From Bacteroidota bacterium (lineage in GTDB: Bacteria > Bacteroidota > Bacteroidia > Chitinophagales > Chitinophagaceae), in the NCBI GenBank assembly GCA_023409975.1, contig JAEYQO010000043.1:1-45686 (forward strand): a stretch of 45,686 bases of DNA. The letters are read 5' to 3'. Position 1 is the first letter of the stretch, and each line of letters opens with the position of its first letter. The position numbers were made by a program, and so were the translations under genes. Under the pieces are notes generated by a model that did no database searches, was not told the DNA's origin, and saw nothing but the letters and a program-made list of their open reading frames with translations. Positions 23,938-32,850 of the stretch are shown here, piece after piece.

Positions 23938-24859
23938 AAGAACTTTTCTGAAGCAGGCAGCTTTCGGTGCGGGTCTATTTCTGACTGGCGGATTTCCGAT
24001 TGAAAGCTTCGCAGGCGAGAAGCGTACTAAACTAACTATCCTTCATACAAACGATGTTCATAGCAGACTGGAGTCATTTCCAAACGATGGCAGCAAATAT
24101 GCGGGACAAGGGGGCGTAGCCTCAAGGGCAAGTTTGATCAGCAGAATTCGCTCCACGGAGGAACACGTATTGCTCTTCGATTCTGGAGATATGTTTCAGG
24201 GGACCCCTTACTTCAACCTTTACAAAGGGGAACCGGAAATTAAAGCTATGAGCCTCATGGGTTATGATGCTGCAACTATGGGGAACCACGATTTTGACGC
24301 AGGTGTGGAAGGATTTGCTGCACAGTTGCCACACGCAAACTTCCCCATTCTGATTTCCAATTATGATTTTTCCGGAACTGTGCTGGAAGGAAAAACTCGT
24401 CCATGGAAAATATTCAGGAAGGGTGATTTGAAAATTGGCGTATTCGGACTTGGAATAGAACTGAAGGGATTGGTTCCGGAAAGTGCATTCGCTGGAACGC
24501 AATATTTGAATCCCATCCGCACAGCAAGACTAACAGCCGCAGCTCTTAAACAACAGGGGTGTGATTTTATTATTTGCCTGTCGCATCTCGGATTCGAATA
24601 TGCCGACCGAAAAATAAGCGATATGATATTGGCAAAAGAAACTGAAAACATCGACCTGATCCTGGGAGGTCATACGCACACTTTTCTGGATCAACCAGCT
24701 GTAGTCAGAAACAGGAACGGAGCTGAAGTATTGATTAATCAGGTAGGATGGGCGGGACTTAGATTGGGCCGTCTGGATTATGAATTTTCCAGCAAAAAAA
24801 GCACCAAACTGACCAACTCCTATTCTGTAATAATCAGGAAACAAACAAGGGCGTGGTAA
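23927..24859 (+). CDS. 5'-nucleotidase N-terminal (catalytic metallophosphatase) domain, Tat signal
   Basis: Calcineurin-like phosphoesterase half of UshA-type 5'-nucleotidase. The start at 23927 gives a twin-arginine signal (NRRTFLKQAAFGAGLFL, 3-19); the frame opens at 23909, but the signal favours the later Met, inside the previous gene. Metal-ligand motifs: LHTNDVHSRLE, DSGDMFQGTPYF, MGNHDFDAGVE, CLSHLGFEYAD and LGGHTHTFLD. It lacks the C-terminal substrate domain, which the overlapping upstream gene supplies. Tat export here and lipoprotein export of the partner would place both in the periplasm by different routes. Confidence 0.92.
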   Translation: MPNRRTFLKQAAFGAGLFLTGGFPIESFAGEKRTKLTILHTNDVHSRLESFPNDGSKYAGQGGVASRASLISRIRSTEEHVLLFDSGDMFQGTPYFNLYKGEPEIKAMSLMGYDAATMGNHDFDAGVEGFAAQLPHANFPILISNYDFSGTVLEGKTRPWKIFRKGDLKIGVFGLGIELKGLVPESAFAGTQYLNPIRTARLTAAALKQQGCDFIICLSHLGFEYADRKISDMILAKETENIDLILGGHTHTFLDQPAVVRNRNGAEVLINQVGWAGLRLGRLDYEFSSKKSTKLTNSYSVIIRKQTRAW

Positions 24860-25080
24860 TTTTTTTTTTCAACAAAATGTTAGCAATTTCGTTTCTACAG
24901 AAGAATATACGGAGAGCGCCGAAACACAGTGCAGTAAAGGATTTCGCGGAGCTGAATCATTAAAGCTTTTTAGGAAGAATTCAAAGACGAACCTGACATT
25001 TTTTGCCGGGTTAAGAAATCGTCGCTCTGGTGTTGCCCGAAGCATAAAAAACCTTAACTTGATGAACGAGTAACCAAAAC
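24860..25080. other. dnaA upstream region without recognisable origin
   Basis: The 221 bp before dnaA carry a T run just after the nucleotidase stop but no hairpin, no TTATCCACA DnaA box and no strong AT-rich unwinding element. I therefore see no replication origin here. A TAACTTGA string near 25055 is the closest thing to a -7 box. Confidence 0.4.
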
Positions 25081-26562
25081 ATGGAGCATCATCTTTACAA
25101 TACACCAAACAATAATACAATCAACGATGCTGAGGCTGTATGGAACAAATGTTTGAGCATTATTAAGGACAATGTAAACTGGCGCACTTATCAAACATGG
25201 TTTGAACCGATCCGCGCAGCGGCACTTACCGGAAATATCCTCACCCTTCAGGTACCAAGTCAGTTTTTCTATGAATGGCTTGAAGAACACTATGTAGAAC
25301 TTCTCGGAAAAACGATCAAACGGGTCCTCGGAAGAGAAGGCAGACTCGAATACAGAATACTAATGGAAAGCAGTGCTTCCCAAAGAAATCCTGCCGCCAT
25401 CAATATTCCGGGTAGTACCTACAACAAGCCACCAAAGGACAATAATTATGTGGATATGCCGCTTAAGTGGGATGATCCTTCTAATATCAAAACACCTTAT
25501 GCAATTCCCGGATTGAAGCGGGTTCAGATTGACCCGCAACTCAACTCTAATTATATCTTCGACAACTATGTTGAAGGCGATTGCAACCGGGTGGCTCGTT
25601 CAGCAGGGATCCATGTTGCTCAAAAACCAGGGGCCACCTCTTTCAATCCACTTGTTGTATTTGGTGGAGTTGGCTGGGGCAAGACCCACCTGGTGCAGGC
25701 CATCGGCAATGAAGTCCGCAGACTACACCCGAATAAATCTGTCCTTTATGTAAGCGCTGAGAAGTTTATCAATCAGTTTATTGATCACTCCAAAAACAAT
25801 GAAATCAATGATTTCATTCATTTCTACCAACTGATCGATGTTCTGATACTGGATGATATCCACTTATTCGTACCAGCAACGAAAACTCAGGATGTATTCT
25901 TTGCAATTTTTAATCACCTTCACCAGAGTGGGAAACAAATCATTCTAACAAGTGATACACCTCCACGCGATCTGGAAGGAATGCAGGAACGTCTGTTAAG
26001 CAGATTCCGCTGGGGCCTCAATGCAGATATACAGGCACCTGACTTCGAAACCCGCCAGCAGATACTGAAGGTCAAGATGCGTCAGGAAGGTTTGGAGATC
26101 CCGGAAGATGTTGTGAAATATGTAGCATATAACGTTCAAAGCAACGTAAGGGAACTCGAAGGTGCACTTATTGCCCTTTTTGCTCAGGCTACTTTGAACA
26201 AAAAGGAAATAGATCTGGATCTGGCAAAAAGAGTGATGAAGAATTTTGTGAAGACAGCCGCCAAAGAATTGACGATCGAAAACATTCAAAAGCTCGTATG
26301 TGAATATTTCCACCTGCCCTATGATCGCCTATTAGCAAAAACACGGAAGCGCGAAGTAGTCCAAGCCCGGCAGATTACCATGTATCTCGCTAAAAAGTTC
26401 ACGAAAAGCTCACTTAAAAATATAGGAGAGCATTTTGGAGGCTACGATCACACAACCGTAATTCACTCCTGCCAGACTGTTGAGAATCTCATGGATACCG
26501 ATACAGAATACAAGGAGCACCTTCTGGAATTACAGCAGAAAGTACAATTGGCAAGTATTTAG
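25081..26562 (+). CDS. dnaA: Chromosomal replication initiator protein DnaA
   Basis: AAA+ initiator that binds DnaA boxes and melts oriC. Four domains are visible: N-terminal domain I (about 15-95), linker II (96-155), AAA+ domain III with Walker A GGVGWGKT (195-202) and Walker B LILDDIHLF (255-263), and DNA-binding domain IV (about 390-493). Two positions look unusual: Trp199 in Walker A, where Leu is common, and Tyr455 in the signature FGGYDHTTVIHS, where Arg normally precedes DHTTV. The length of 493 residues is normal. No DnaA boxes flank the gene, so the origin is probably elsewhere. Confidence 0.96.
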   Translation: MEHHLYNTPNNNTINDAEAVWNKCLSIIKDNVNWRTYQTWFEPIRAAALTGNILTLQVPSQFFYEWLEEHYVELLGKTIKRVLGREGRLEYRILMESSASQRNPAAINIPGSTYNKPPKDNNYVDMPLKWDDPSNIKTPYAIPGLKRVQIDPQLNSNYIFDNYVEGDCNRVARSAGIHVAQKPGATSFNPLVVFGGVGWGKTHLVQAIGNEVRRLHPNKSVLYVSAEKFINQFIDHSKNNEINDFIHFYQLIDVLILDDIHLFVPATKTQDVFFAIFNHLHQSGKQIILTSDTPPRDLEGMQERLLSRFRWGLNADIQAPDFETRQQILKVKMRQEGLEIPEDVVKYVAYNVQSNVRELEGALIALFAQATLNKKEIDLDLAKRVMKNFVKTAAKELTIENIQKLVCEYFHLPYDRLLAKTRKREVVQARQITMYLAKKFTKSSLKNIGEHFGGYDHTTVIHSCQTVENLMDTDTEYKEHLLELQQKVQLASI

Positions 26563-26582
26563 CGAAAACCACTGAAATTTAT

Positions 26583-26612
26583 TTTGAATTAACTGCAGGA
26601 AAACTATCTTTG
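26583..26612 (+). promoter_or_regulatory. Promoter of the tRNA pair
   Basis: TTTG (26583-26586), an 18-bp spacer and TATCTTTG (26605-26612), upstream of tRNA-Ser; a close match to the Bacteroidota consensus. Confidence 0.75.
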
Positions 26613-26675
26613 CAGTCCCTTCGCAAAAAGGGTAAGTTCTTGAACTTTAACTGTCTGAAAGACAGTATCGGCGTA

Positions 26676-26764
26676 GGTGAGGTGGGTGAGTGGCCGAAAC
26701 CAACAGTTTGCTAAACTGTCGTACGTGTCAAAGCGTACCGCGGGTTCGAATCCCGCCCTCACCG
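26676..26764 (+). tRNA. tRNA-Ser (anticodon GCT)
   Basis: Acceptor GGTGAGG pairs with CCTCACC, discriminator G. The anticodon stem ACAGT/ACTGT holds loop TTGCTAA with anticodon GCT (reads AGC/AGU). A long variable arm (GTACG...CGTAC) follows, as in class II tRNAs, then a T-arm with GGTTCGAATCC. CCA is not encoded. 89 nt. Confidence 0.95.
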
Positions 26765-26798
26765 CTGATCCGGTTCGTTCAATACAGCCGGGTTAATT

Positions 26799-26873
<75 letters not shown>

Positions 26874-26880
26874 AAAACAA

Positions 26881-26912
26881 AACCTTTGGTGGAAACGCCA
26901 AAGGTTTTTTTG
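26881..26912 (+). terminator. Terminator of the tRNA pair
   Basis: Arms AACCTTTGG and CCAAAGGTT (26881-26889, 26898-26906) followed by a run of T. Closes the tRNA-Ser/tRNA-Pro transcript. Confidence 0.88.
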
Positions 26913-27206
26913 TGCCCACAATTAATTTCCTGCTTAGAAATCAGAAGACACTTCCCAAGCTTAACACTCAGAGTAATCAGAACGAAAATCCCGTCAACAG
27001 CTATCAAAGCACTGAGCGGGATCCGCACTTCATCAATTTCTATCTTGTCTCCAATGACTCATGGGTCACTATGCCAGTTATGCGACCATTTAAGCGTTCC
27101 AATCCGTTTCGATCAATCAACATATAAGTCAGCCCCCGCGGGGATCCTCCCCTAATCTGTCAAAATTCTTCAGGACTATCAAATGTTTGTCGGATATCCA
27201 TAAACT
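26913..27206. other. Intergenic stretch, no supported gene
   Basis: About 290 bp between the tRNA terminator and the end of the histidine kinase gene. A 71-codon frame opens with GTG at 26912, but that start lies in the terminator T run and the product resembles nothing I know. No hairpin or repeat is clear; a remnant of a lost gene cannot be excluded. Confidence 0.45.
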
Positions 27207-28574
27207 CTATTCGGCAATCTGGCGTGAAGAAACTTTTGACACCCTCGACTGCTTCTTACCGGAACTATTTGCCGGAATTCTAACGGTGAATACTGTTCCT
27301 TCTCCCTCCTTACTCTCAAATCCTATACTACCTCCTTGTCTTTCAACAAACTCTTTACACATCACCAAACCAAGTCCAATTCCCTTTTCATGATGTGTGC
27401 CGGGAGTGGGCTTAAGCTCTGAGGTGAAAATCAGCGCTTTTCTTGACTCAGGAATCCCGTCACCATTATCTTCCACACAAACCACAATAAAGTTTTCCTC
27501 CTGATGAGCCCTGAGTTCTACGACACCACCCGAGTGCGTAAATTTGATGGCATTGGACAAAAGGTTGCGTATAACCAGGTCAATACTGTCTTTCTCCGCA
27601 TAAAAGGTTATATCACCAGCAATCTGAACGCGCAGATCAATAGATTTCTTTTCCGCAACAGAAGTCTGAACAGCAATAGTATTACGTAATGTCTCCCCTA
27701 CCGGCAACACCTGCGCATCCTGCTTCTGGCCTGCCAACTGCCCTTTTGACCAGGCTAACAGATTGTTCAGCATCTCAGAGGTGTGGCTTGACAGCGCAAA
27801 TAGATGTTTTTCCGCCTCCTTTCGCTCCTGCTCATTCAAACCTCCATGTGCCAACAGCTCCAGATAACCATTAATCGAGGTCAGTGGTGACCGGAGATCA
27901 TGTGCTATGATGGAAAAAAGTCTGTTTCTTTCCTTATCAATATACTCAAGGCGCGCATTCTTCTCCTCAATAATCGTTTTCTGTTCTGCAACCATATCCC
28001 GCTCCCGGAAATAACGGCTCCTCGCAAATACATTTAGCAAATAGATAAAGCCTAATATCACCCAGAATGTAATGGTAATATCAATGAAATGACTAGCTCT
28101 TGTAGGATAAGCACCCAGTATTGCAGATGGAATATAATACTCCAGAGTAGTGAGTCCCGTTACAACAATGACATGAAGAACAAACCAAACCCAGGCAGCT
28201 CGCTGTGGGGTAATAGTAACCAGGAACTGGAAGGCAATAAAAAATGATATCAAAGTGGGCCCGGTAAGCCCCCCATTATAAAAATAATTCAGGATCAAAA
28301 AAGTATAGGAGCCAATCGCAAATATTCCAATGGAAAGCCCTGGCTTCTTTAATACGCTCAGAATATAAAATACTATAGCCTGGATAATCAGAAATCCTGT
28401 CTGAAAGAGTGCAAGGGTATACAAACCCAGACCTACGTTGAATAACGCGCATACAGCAATTCCGAGAAAAGAATAAATACAAACCGTATAAAAGATCCGA
28501 TGTTCCAGCGAGAGATCTTCTTTACTGATTGTAAGACGTAGCCAATTTTTCTTAAGGTTTCTAAAGAAGTTCAT
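27207..28574 (-). CDS. Membrane sensor histidine kinase, orphan
   Basis: Start at 28574 (MNFFRNLKKNWLRL); the upstream frame to 28625 is less likely. The N-terminal half has about six transmembrane helices with no large extracytoplasmic domain (7TM-like sensor region), then a short coiled coil (EEKNARLEYIDKERNRL). The HisKA phospho-acceptor is His in FSIIAHDLRSPLTSINGYLE. The ATPase domain has the N box NLLSNAIKFT, G1 VEDNGDGIP and G2 GIGLGLVMCKEF. The C-terminus has a basic, Ser-rich tail. No response regulator gene is adjacent, so its partner and signal are unknown. Confidence 0.93.
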   Translation of the reverse strand: MNFFRNLKKNWLRLTISKEDLSLEHRIFYTVCIYSFLGIAVCALFNVGLGLYTLALFQTGFLIIQAIVFYILSVLKKPGLSIGIFAIGSYTFLILNYFYNGGLTGPTLISFFIAFQFLVTITPQRAAWVWFVLHVIVVTGLTTLEYYIPSAILGAYPTRASHFIDITITFWVILGFIYLLNVFARSRYFRERDMVAEQKTIIEEKNARLEYIDKERNRLFSIIAHDLRSPLTSINGYLELLAHGGLNEQERKEAEKHLFALSSHTSEMLNNLLAWSKGQLAGQKQDAQVLPVGETLRNTIAVQTSVAEKKSIDLRVQIAGDITFYAEKDSIDLVIRNLLSNAIKFTHSGGVVELRAHQEENFIVVCVEDNGDGIPESRKALIFTSELKPTPGTHHEKGIGLGLVMCKEFVERQGGSIGFESKEGEGTVFTVRIPANSSGKKQSRVSKVSSRQIAE

Positions 28575-28724
28575 TGTCCTTTTCCAATACGCAAACCCAA
28601 TACACAACCTTGTAAAAATATACAAAGAATTTAAAAATCAGAAATTTATTGGTCGCACTAATACAATATATAACTATGGTATTATACGATATTAATCCCA
28701 CGGATTCACTTATCCAGCTTCCTT

Positions 28725-28732
28725 TACATTTG
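28725..28732 (+). promoter_or_regulatory. Putative -7 element of the TonB receptor gene
   Basis: TACATTTG, 20 nt before the ATG at 28753. No clear -33 box. No cobalamin riboswitch is visible in the 127-bp leader region. Confidence 0.5.
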
Positions 28733-28752
28733 CCCCTCGGAAATCGTTTTCA

Positions 28753-30630
28753 ATGAAAAAGTATCTATTGATTTTTTGCTACTGCCTTGCGACGCAACTC
28801 GTCTCCGCTCAAACAAATACTGAGGACCTCGAAGCCGTAATCGTTACCGGGCAGCGTATCAAAGAGTCTTACGAAAGACAGAATCGCAGTATTGAAATAA
28901 TCTCTAAAGAAGAGATTCGTACGCTGCCGGTCAAATCCACCACCGAACTGCTCAGCTACCTGGCGGGAGTCGACATTCGGCAAAGAGGGCCTTCCGGTGC
29001 TCAGGCAGATGTTTCCATTGACGGGAGCAGTTTCGATCAGGTACTGGTCCTGGTTAATGGCGTGAAAATGTCCGACCCCCAAACCGGACACCACATGTTG
29101 AACCTCCCGATACCACTCGCAGCTATTGAAAGAATAGAGGTCGTTCGCGGGCCCGCCGCAAGAACATATGGACTAAACGCCCTGGCTGGTGCAATCAATA
29201 TCATCACCTCCATACCTACAGACAATCTCGTTTTCGCTCAGGCATATACAGGAAGTAGCTTTCAAAAGGACACCGCAACAAACCAGTCTTATGTCAACCA
29301 TGGTGTCCAGGCTGCTGTAGGTATCCAGGGGCCTAAACAGGGCCACCTTCTTAGTGTATCAAGAGATGAAGGAAATGGGTACAGGTATAACACGGATCTT
29401 CTGATACACCGGGTGTTCTACCAAAACTCCTTCAAATTCGATAAGCAGCATACACTCGAAATGCAGGGTGGCTATATCAATAATCAATTTGGAGCAAATG
29501 CCTTCTATGCCGCACCCAATGACAAGGAAGCAACCGAGTCCGTTCAGACTGCGTTTGGTCATATCAGTCATACATTTTCCCCCACAGGTAAACTTACACT
29601 GCAATCCGGTTTAGGCTACCGCTACAATCATGATGACTATATCTATGTTCGTCAAGACCCCTCTATCTACCGTAACATTCATGAATCAAATGTCTTCACC
29701 GGCGATGTTCAAATGTCTCTCCGGTTAAAGAAGGGAACCCTTGGAGCAGGACTCGAACTGCGGTCTGAAAACATCAACAGCTCCAACCTCGGTAAGAGAA
29801 ACCGGGAAAACCTTGGTCTGTTCGCAGAATACAAACATCATTTCAATGATCGCCTCAACCTGGGTGCTGGTCTCTATGCAAACAAAAACAGCGACTATGA
29901 CCTGGAAGTCTTTCCCGGTATCGATGCCAGTTATGCATTGACTACAAAATGGAAGGTTTTCGCTAATGCCGGCTCCGGACAGCGTTTGCCCACCTATACC
30001 GATCTATACTATGTCGGACCGGCCAACGAAGGAAATCCAGCCCTTCGTCCGGAATACGCATACTGGACCGAAGCAGGCACTCGGTTTAAGTCTGAATCGA
30101 TCTCTGTAAGCGGAAGCTGGTTCTATCGAAGGGCAACAGATTTTATCGATTGGGTCCGAAATAATGAATCCACTCCCTGGCAGCCAAGAAATTATCAGAC
30201 AATTCATACCCAGGGAATCAGCCTATCTTCTGCTTTTAACCTCCTTTCAGCTTTCGATCTGCCGCTGGATAAGGCTGTCCTGAATCTCAATTACACCTGG
30301 CTCCAACCATCCATCGAACTACCAGCAAATGATGAATCCAAATATGTCGTGGACGCGCTTCGCCATCAGTTGAATATCAGACTGAGTACCAGATTTCTCG
30401 ACCGCTGGGGATTTCAACTGAATAGCCGTTACCTCAAAAGAATTAACTCAAACGACTATACTTTACTCGACAGCCGGCTGTCTTATAGCTGGAAAAGGTT
30501 TTCACTCTATTTCGATGTTAACAACATTCTCAATACTCAGTATCGGGAGCTTGCAGCTATCCCCCTTCCTGGTCGCTGGTACACCCTCGGAATACAGTTC
30601 AATACAAAATGGAATCCTGAAAACAATTAA
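28753..30630 (+). CDS. TonB-dependent outer-membrane receptor, BtuB/Cir-like
   Basis: A 625-residue outer-membrane transporter of the compact BtuB/Cir type, not the long SusC type. Signal peptide 1-19 (ends SAQ); TonB-box-like EAVIVTG (28-34); plug domain about 40-150 (SIEIISKEEIRTLPVKSTTE, VLVNGVKMSDPQTGHH, ERIEVVRGPAARTYGLNALAGAINI); then a 22-strand barrel ending LPGRWYTLGIQFNTKW. No carboxypeptidase-like N-terminal domain and no SusD partner. Substrate unknown; BtuB-like proteins import cobalamin or siderophores. A T9SS-exported esterase gene follows 24 bp later, so the two may be expressed together. Confidence 0.9.
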   Translation: MKKYLLIFCYCLATQLVSAQTNTEDLEAVIVTGQRIKESYERQNRSIEIISKEEIRTLPVKSTTELLSYLAGVDIRQRGPSGAQADVSIDGSSFDQVLVLVNGVKMSDPQTGHHMLNLPIPLAAIERIEVVRGPAARTYGLNALAGAINIITSIPTDNLVFAQAYTGSSFQKDTATNQSYVNHGVQAAVGIQGPKQGHLLSVSRDEGNGYRYNTDLLIHRVFYQNSFKFDKQHTLEMQGGYINNQFGANAFYAAPNDKEATESVQTAFGHISHTFSPTGKLTLQSGLGYRYNHDDYIYVRQDPSIYRNIHESNVFTGDVQMSLRLKKGTLGAGLELRSENINSSNLGKRNRENLGLFAEYKHHFNDRLNLGAGLYANKNSDYDLEVFPGIDASYALTTKWKVFANAGSGQRLPTYTDLYYVGPANEGNPALRPEYAYWTEAGTRFKSESISVSGSWFYRRATDFIDWVRNNESTPWQPRNYQTIHTQGISLSSAFNLLSAFDLPLDKAVLNLNYTWLQPSIELPANDESKYVVDALRHQLNIRLSTRFLDRWGFQLNSRYLKRINSNDYTLLDSRLSYSWKRFSLYFDVNNILNTQYRELAAIPLPGRWYTLGIQFNTKWNPENN

Positions 30631-30654
30631 TATTTTCGCAAAAAATTAATCTCT

Positions 30655-32562
30655 ATGAATAAAAGGTTACTCCTATTTGCCTCTTTGCTTCTGGTTGGAC
30701 TCACACAATCACTGGCTCAACAAACCGGCAGTTTCAATACTCAAATCCAGTTTGATACCGCACAACGCAATCTGGCGGTATATGTTCCCACTAACTATGA
30801 CCCCGCACAGAGCTACAGCCTGCTGATAGGCCTTCATGGTTTGGGTGACAATAGTAATAACTATAGGAATGCACTAATTAATGGGCTGAGTCTGAACACC
30901 TTTATCCCAAACACGATCATTGTATGTCCCGACGGCGGCTCCGACCCAAACCGTGACTTTTATACACCATTAGGTGACGAATTCATCATCGATAGTGCCA
31001 TTAACTGGGCTGCCGCAAACTATAATATCGATCAGAACCAGATTGTATTACAGGGCTTCTCGCTCGGCGCTCGTTCTGCACTTCAGTTCGGCCTCGATTA
31101 CCCCTCCAGGTTTATGGGCCTGATGCTGCACACACCAGCCATCCAGGGCACAAAGGATGCTGTAAACTGGTACAATGTCTGGAATTATGCCAACGCAAGT
31201 CAGATCCCGGTCACGATCACTCACGGCGGCAACGATATCCTATATACAGCACCTATAGACTCTGCATTCGAACGTCTGGTTCAGAATAACGGCAAAGTAC
31301 GCTACTTGTTATTCCCGACTATGGGCCATACAATTCCTGCAATATCTAACGTTCCCGACTATATCGACTGGTTCAATGATGCCCCTCCCGCCGGACGCGA
31401 CATCAGCGTTGTCAGACTCTATGCCCCATCGCGTAACTGTGATCCACAGGTACCCCTATCTGTACTGATACAGAATCAGGCTGCAGATCCTGTCACCTCT
31501 GTAACTTTCGAATTCACCGCAGGTACCAATACGAGCACTTATACCTGGACTGGAAACCTTCAGTCATGGGAATCAGACACCGTTGTTTTGCCATCTGTTG
31601 TCCCCATACCTGGCGGACAAACAGTCTCTGTAACGGCAACAGAAGTAAACGGAATCGCTGGCGACCTCGTGACAGCAAACAACCAGCGCAGCTTCGGATT
31701 TGAATACACTGACCAACCGGTCAACGCACCGCTTACACAGGATTTCGAATCTCCAAACTACCCTCCTCCAGGCTGGCACGTAATCAGCAGTGGTGATACA
31801 GCATCTGCTTACACTCATGACAATTTGGTCGGAAGCCAGGGTTCTAGCTCTTCCATCTTCGCTTTCAACGGTATCTTCATTTTCGACAATTGGACCAGGC
31901 GCGAACAGCTAATATCACCGGTGGTAAATATGCAACAGCTCGTTAATCCTGCGTTGCATTTCGATGTTGCTTTCAATTACCTGAGATACACACCCCCCTA
32001 CTTCACAGATACTGTCGATTTTGCAGACACGCTTGAGGTATATGTTTCAACGGATTGCGGTGATACTTACCAACTGATCTATAAAAAAGGAGGCGCAGAT
32101 CTCGCAACAATCGCACAACCCATTCTGAATCCTCTCAGTATCAATGCTGGCATCTTCCTGCCCACCGCAAACGACTGGAGAACTGAGGTTATCAGTCTCA
32201 CCCAGTTCATGAATAGCCCGCAACTCCAGGTAAAATTCGATTACATTTCAGGACAGGGAGGAAGCTTCAACATTGACAACATTATCATTTCAAACAATCT
32301 CAGTGTTAAAGAGCAACCAAAGCCTGCTTTCAATATCTATCCTAATCCTGCTTCTGAAGTTGTGAAACTTGAATGGCAGAATGAAAATGTCTCTCAGATC
32401 GAAGTGATCGATATCACCGGACGTCAGGTAATGTCCACCTCTGTTGAACCAAACCTTCGGAATATGCACCTTAATGTAAGCAGTCTTATTCCAGGATACT
32501 ACCTTCTCAAAATCCATACGAAAAATCGACTTTTAACTGAGAAGGTTCTGATACAACGTTAA
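30655..32562 (+). CDS. T9SS-exported alpha/beta-hydrolase (esterase/depolymerase-like)
   Basis: A 635-residue secreted enzyme. Signal peptide 1-21 (ends LAQ). Residues about 25-240 form an esterase-D/PHB-depolymerase-like alpha/beta-hydrolase with a visible triad: Ser136 in GFSLGAR, Asp194 in THGGNDIL and His225 in TMGHTIP, plus GLHGLGDNSNN as the oxyanion region. Residues about 245-340 form a beta-sandwich; about 355-545 a choice-of-anchor-J/cleaved-adhesin-like domain (DFESPNYPPPGWHVIS); and the last 80 a type IX secretion sorting tail (FNIYPNPASEVVKLEW to LLTEKVLIQR). It should be exported to the cell surface or medium. Substrate unknown. Confidence 0.88.
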   Translation: MNKRLLLFASLLLVGLTQSLAQQTGSFNTQIQFDTAQRNLAVYVPTNYDPAQSYSLLIGLHGLGDNSNNYRNALINGLSLNTFIPNTIIVCPDGGSDPNRDFYTPLGDEFIIDSAINWAAANYNIDQNQIVLQGFSLGARSALQFGLDYPSRFMGLMLHTPAIQGTKDAVNWYNVWNYANASQIPVTITHGGNDILYTAPIDSAFERLVQNNGKVRYLLFPTMGHTIPAISNVPDYIDWFNDAPPAGRDISVVRLYAPSRNCDPQVPLSVLIQNQAADPVTSVTFEFTAGTNTSTYTWTGNLQSWESDTVVLPSVVPIPGGQTVSVTATEVNGIAGDLVTANNQRSFGFEYTDQPVNAPLTQDFESPNYPPPGWHVISSGDTASAYTHDNLVGSQGSSSSIFAFNGIFIFDNWTRREQLISPVVNMQQLVNPALHFDVAFNYLRYTPPYFTDTVDFADTLEVYVSTDCGDTYQLIYKKGGADLATIAQPILNPLSINAGIFLPTANDWRTEVISLTQFMNSPQLQVKFDYISGQGGSFNIDNIIISNNLSVKEQPKPAFNIYPNPASEVVKLEWQNENVSQIEVIDITGRQVMSTSVEPNLRNMHLNVSSLIPGYYLLKIHTKNRLLTEKVLIQR

Positions 32563-32577
32563 GTAACTATATTTCTG

Positions 32578-32618
32578 AAAAGAGACGAAACCCTTCCGCA
32601 GGCTTCGTCTCTTTTTCT
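32578..32618. terminator. Bidirectional terminator between esterase and PIDGG genes
   Basis: Twelve-base arms AAAAGAGACGAA (32578-32589) and TTCGTCTCTTTT (32604-32615) with a 14-nt loop, and T runs on both strands. It serves the two converging transcripts. Confidence 0.88.
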
Positions 32619-32836
32619 TATTTCTTCCGGTTCTTCAACTCGTACACTTTCTTCACACCATATCCCGCTCCTGCAGCAAGCAGTATCGAAATTCCGCCGT
32701 CTATAGGCACACCTTCCGGATCTTCATCCCAGCTACCTGAATCATCAGGATCACCATAGGCGTTGACAACTGTTGGCAGGCTGACTAGCAGGAAGGCAAG
32801 TAGTAAAATGCCCTTCCAGCTCAAGTTAGTTTTCAT
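32618..32836 (-). CDS. Small PIDGG membrane-tail protein (PID-CTERM-like)
   Basis: A 72-residue protein made almost only of sorting signals: a signal peptide (1-26, ends VNA), an acidic spacer (YGDPDDSGSWDEDPEGV, 27-43), the motif PIDGG (44-48), a hydrophobic stretch ISILLAAGAGYG (49-60) and a basic tail KKVYELKNRKK. This matches, from memory, the PID-CTERM class of short Bacteroidota proteins; the enzyme or machinery that reads the signal is not known to me. It lies 14 bp downstream of the 926-residue T9SS protein gene on the same strand and probably shares its transcript. Confidence 0.75.
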   Translation of the reverse strand: MKTNLSWKGILLLAFLLVSLPTVVNAYGDPDDSGSWDEDPEGVPIDGGISILLAAGAGYGVKKVYELKNRKK

Positions 32837-32850
32837 AGGTTTGATTGAGT

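Noticed and set aside
24860..25080. Possible oriC upstream of dnaA
   Set aside because: No DnaA boxes and no unwinding element were found in this gap; in this phylum the origin is often not next to dnaA.
26912..27127. Plus-strand 71-codon frame after the tRNA terminator
   Set aside because: The GTG start lies in the terminator T run, the product matches no family I know, and no promoter or start context supports it.
28640..28700. Loose inverted repeat TAATAC / GTATTA upstream of the TonB receptor gene
   Set aside because: Six-base arms in AT-rich DNA with a 14-base gap; expected by chance.
28626..28752. Cobalamin riboswitch before the BtuB-like receptor
   Set aside because: The 127 bp are too short and show no B12-box-like conserved element.
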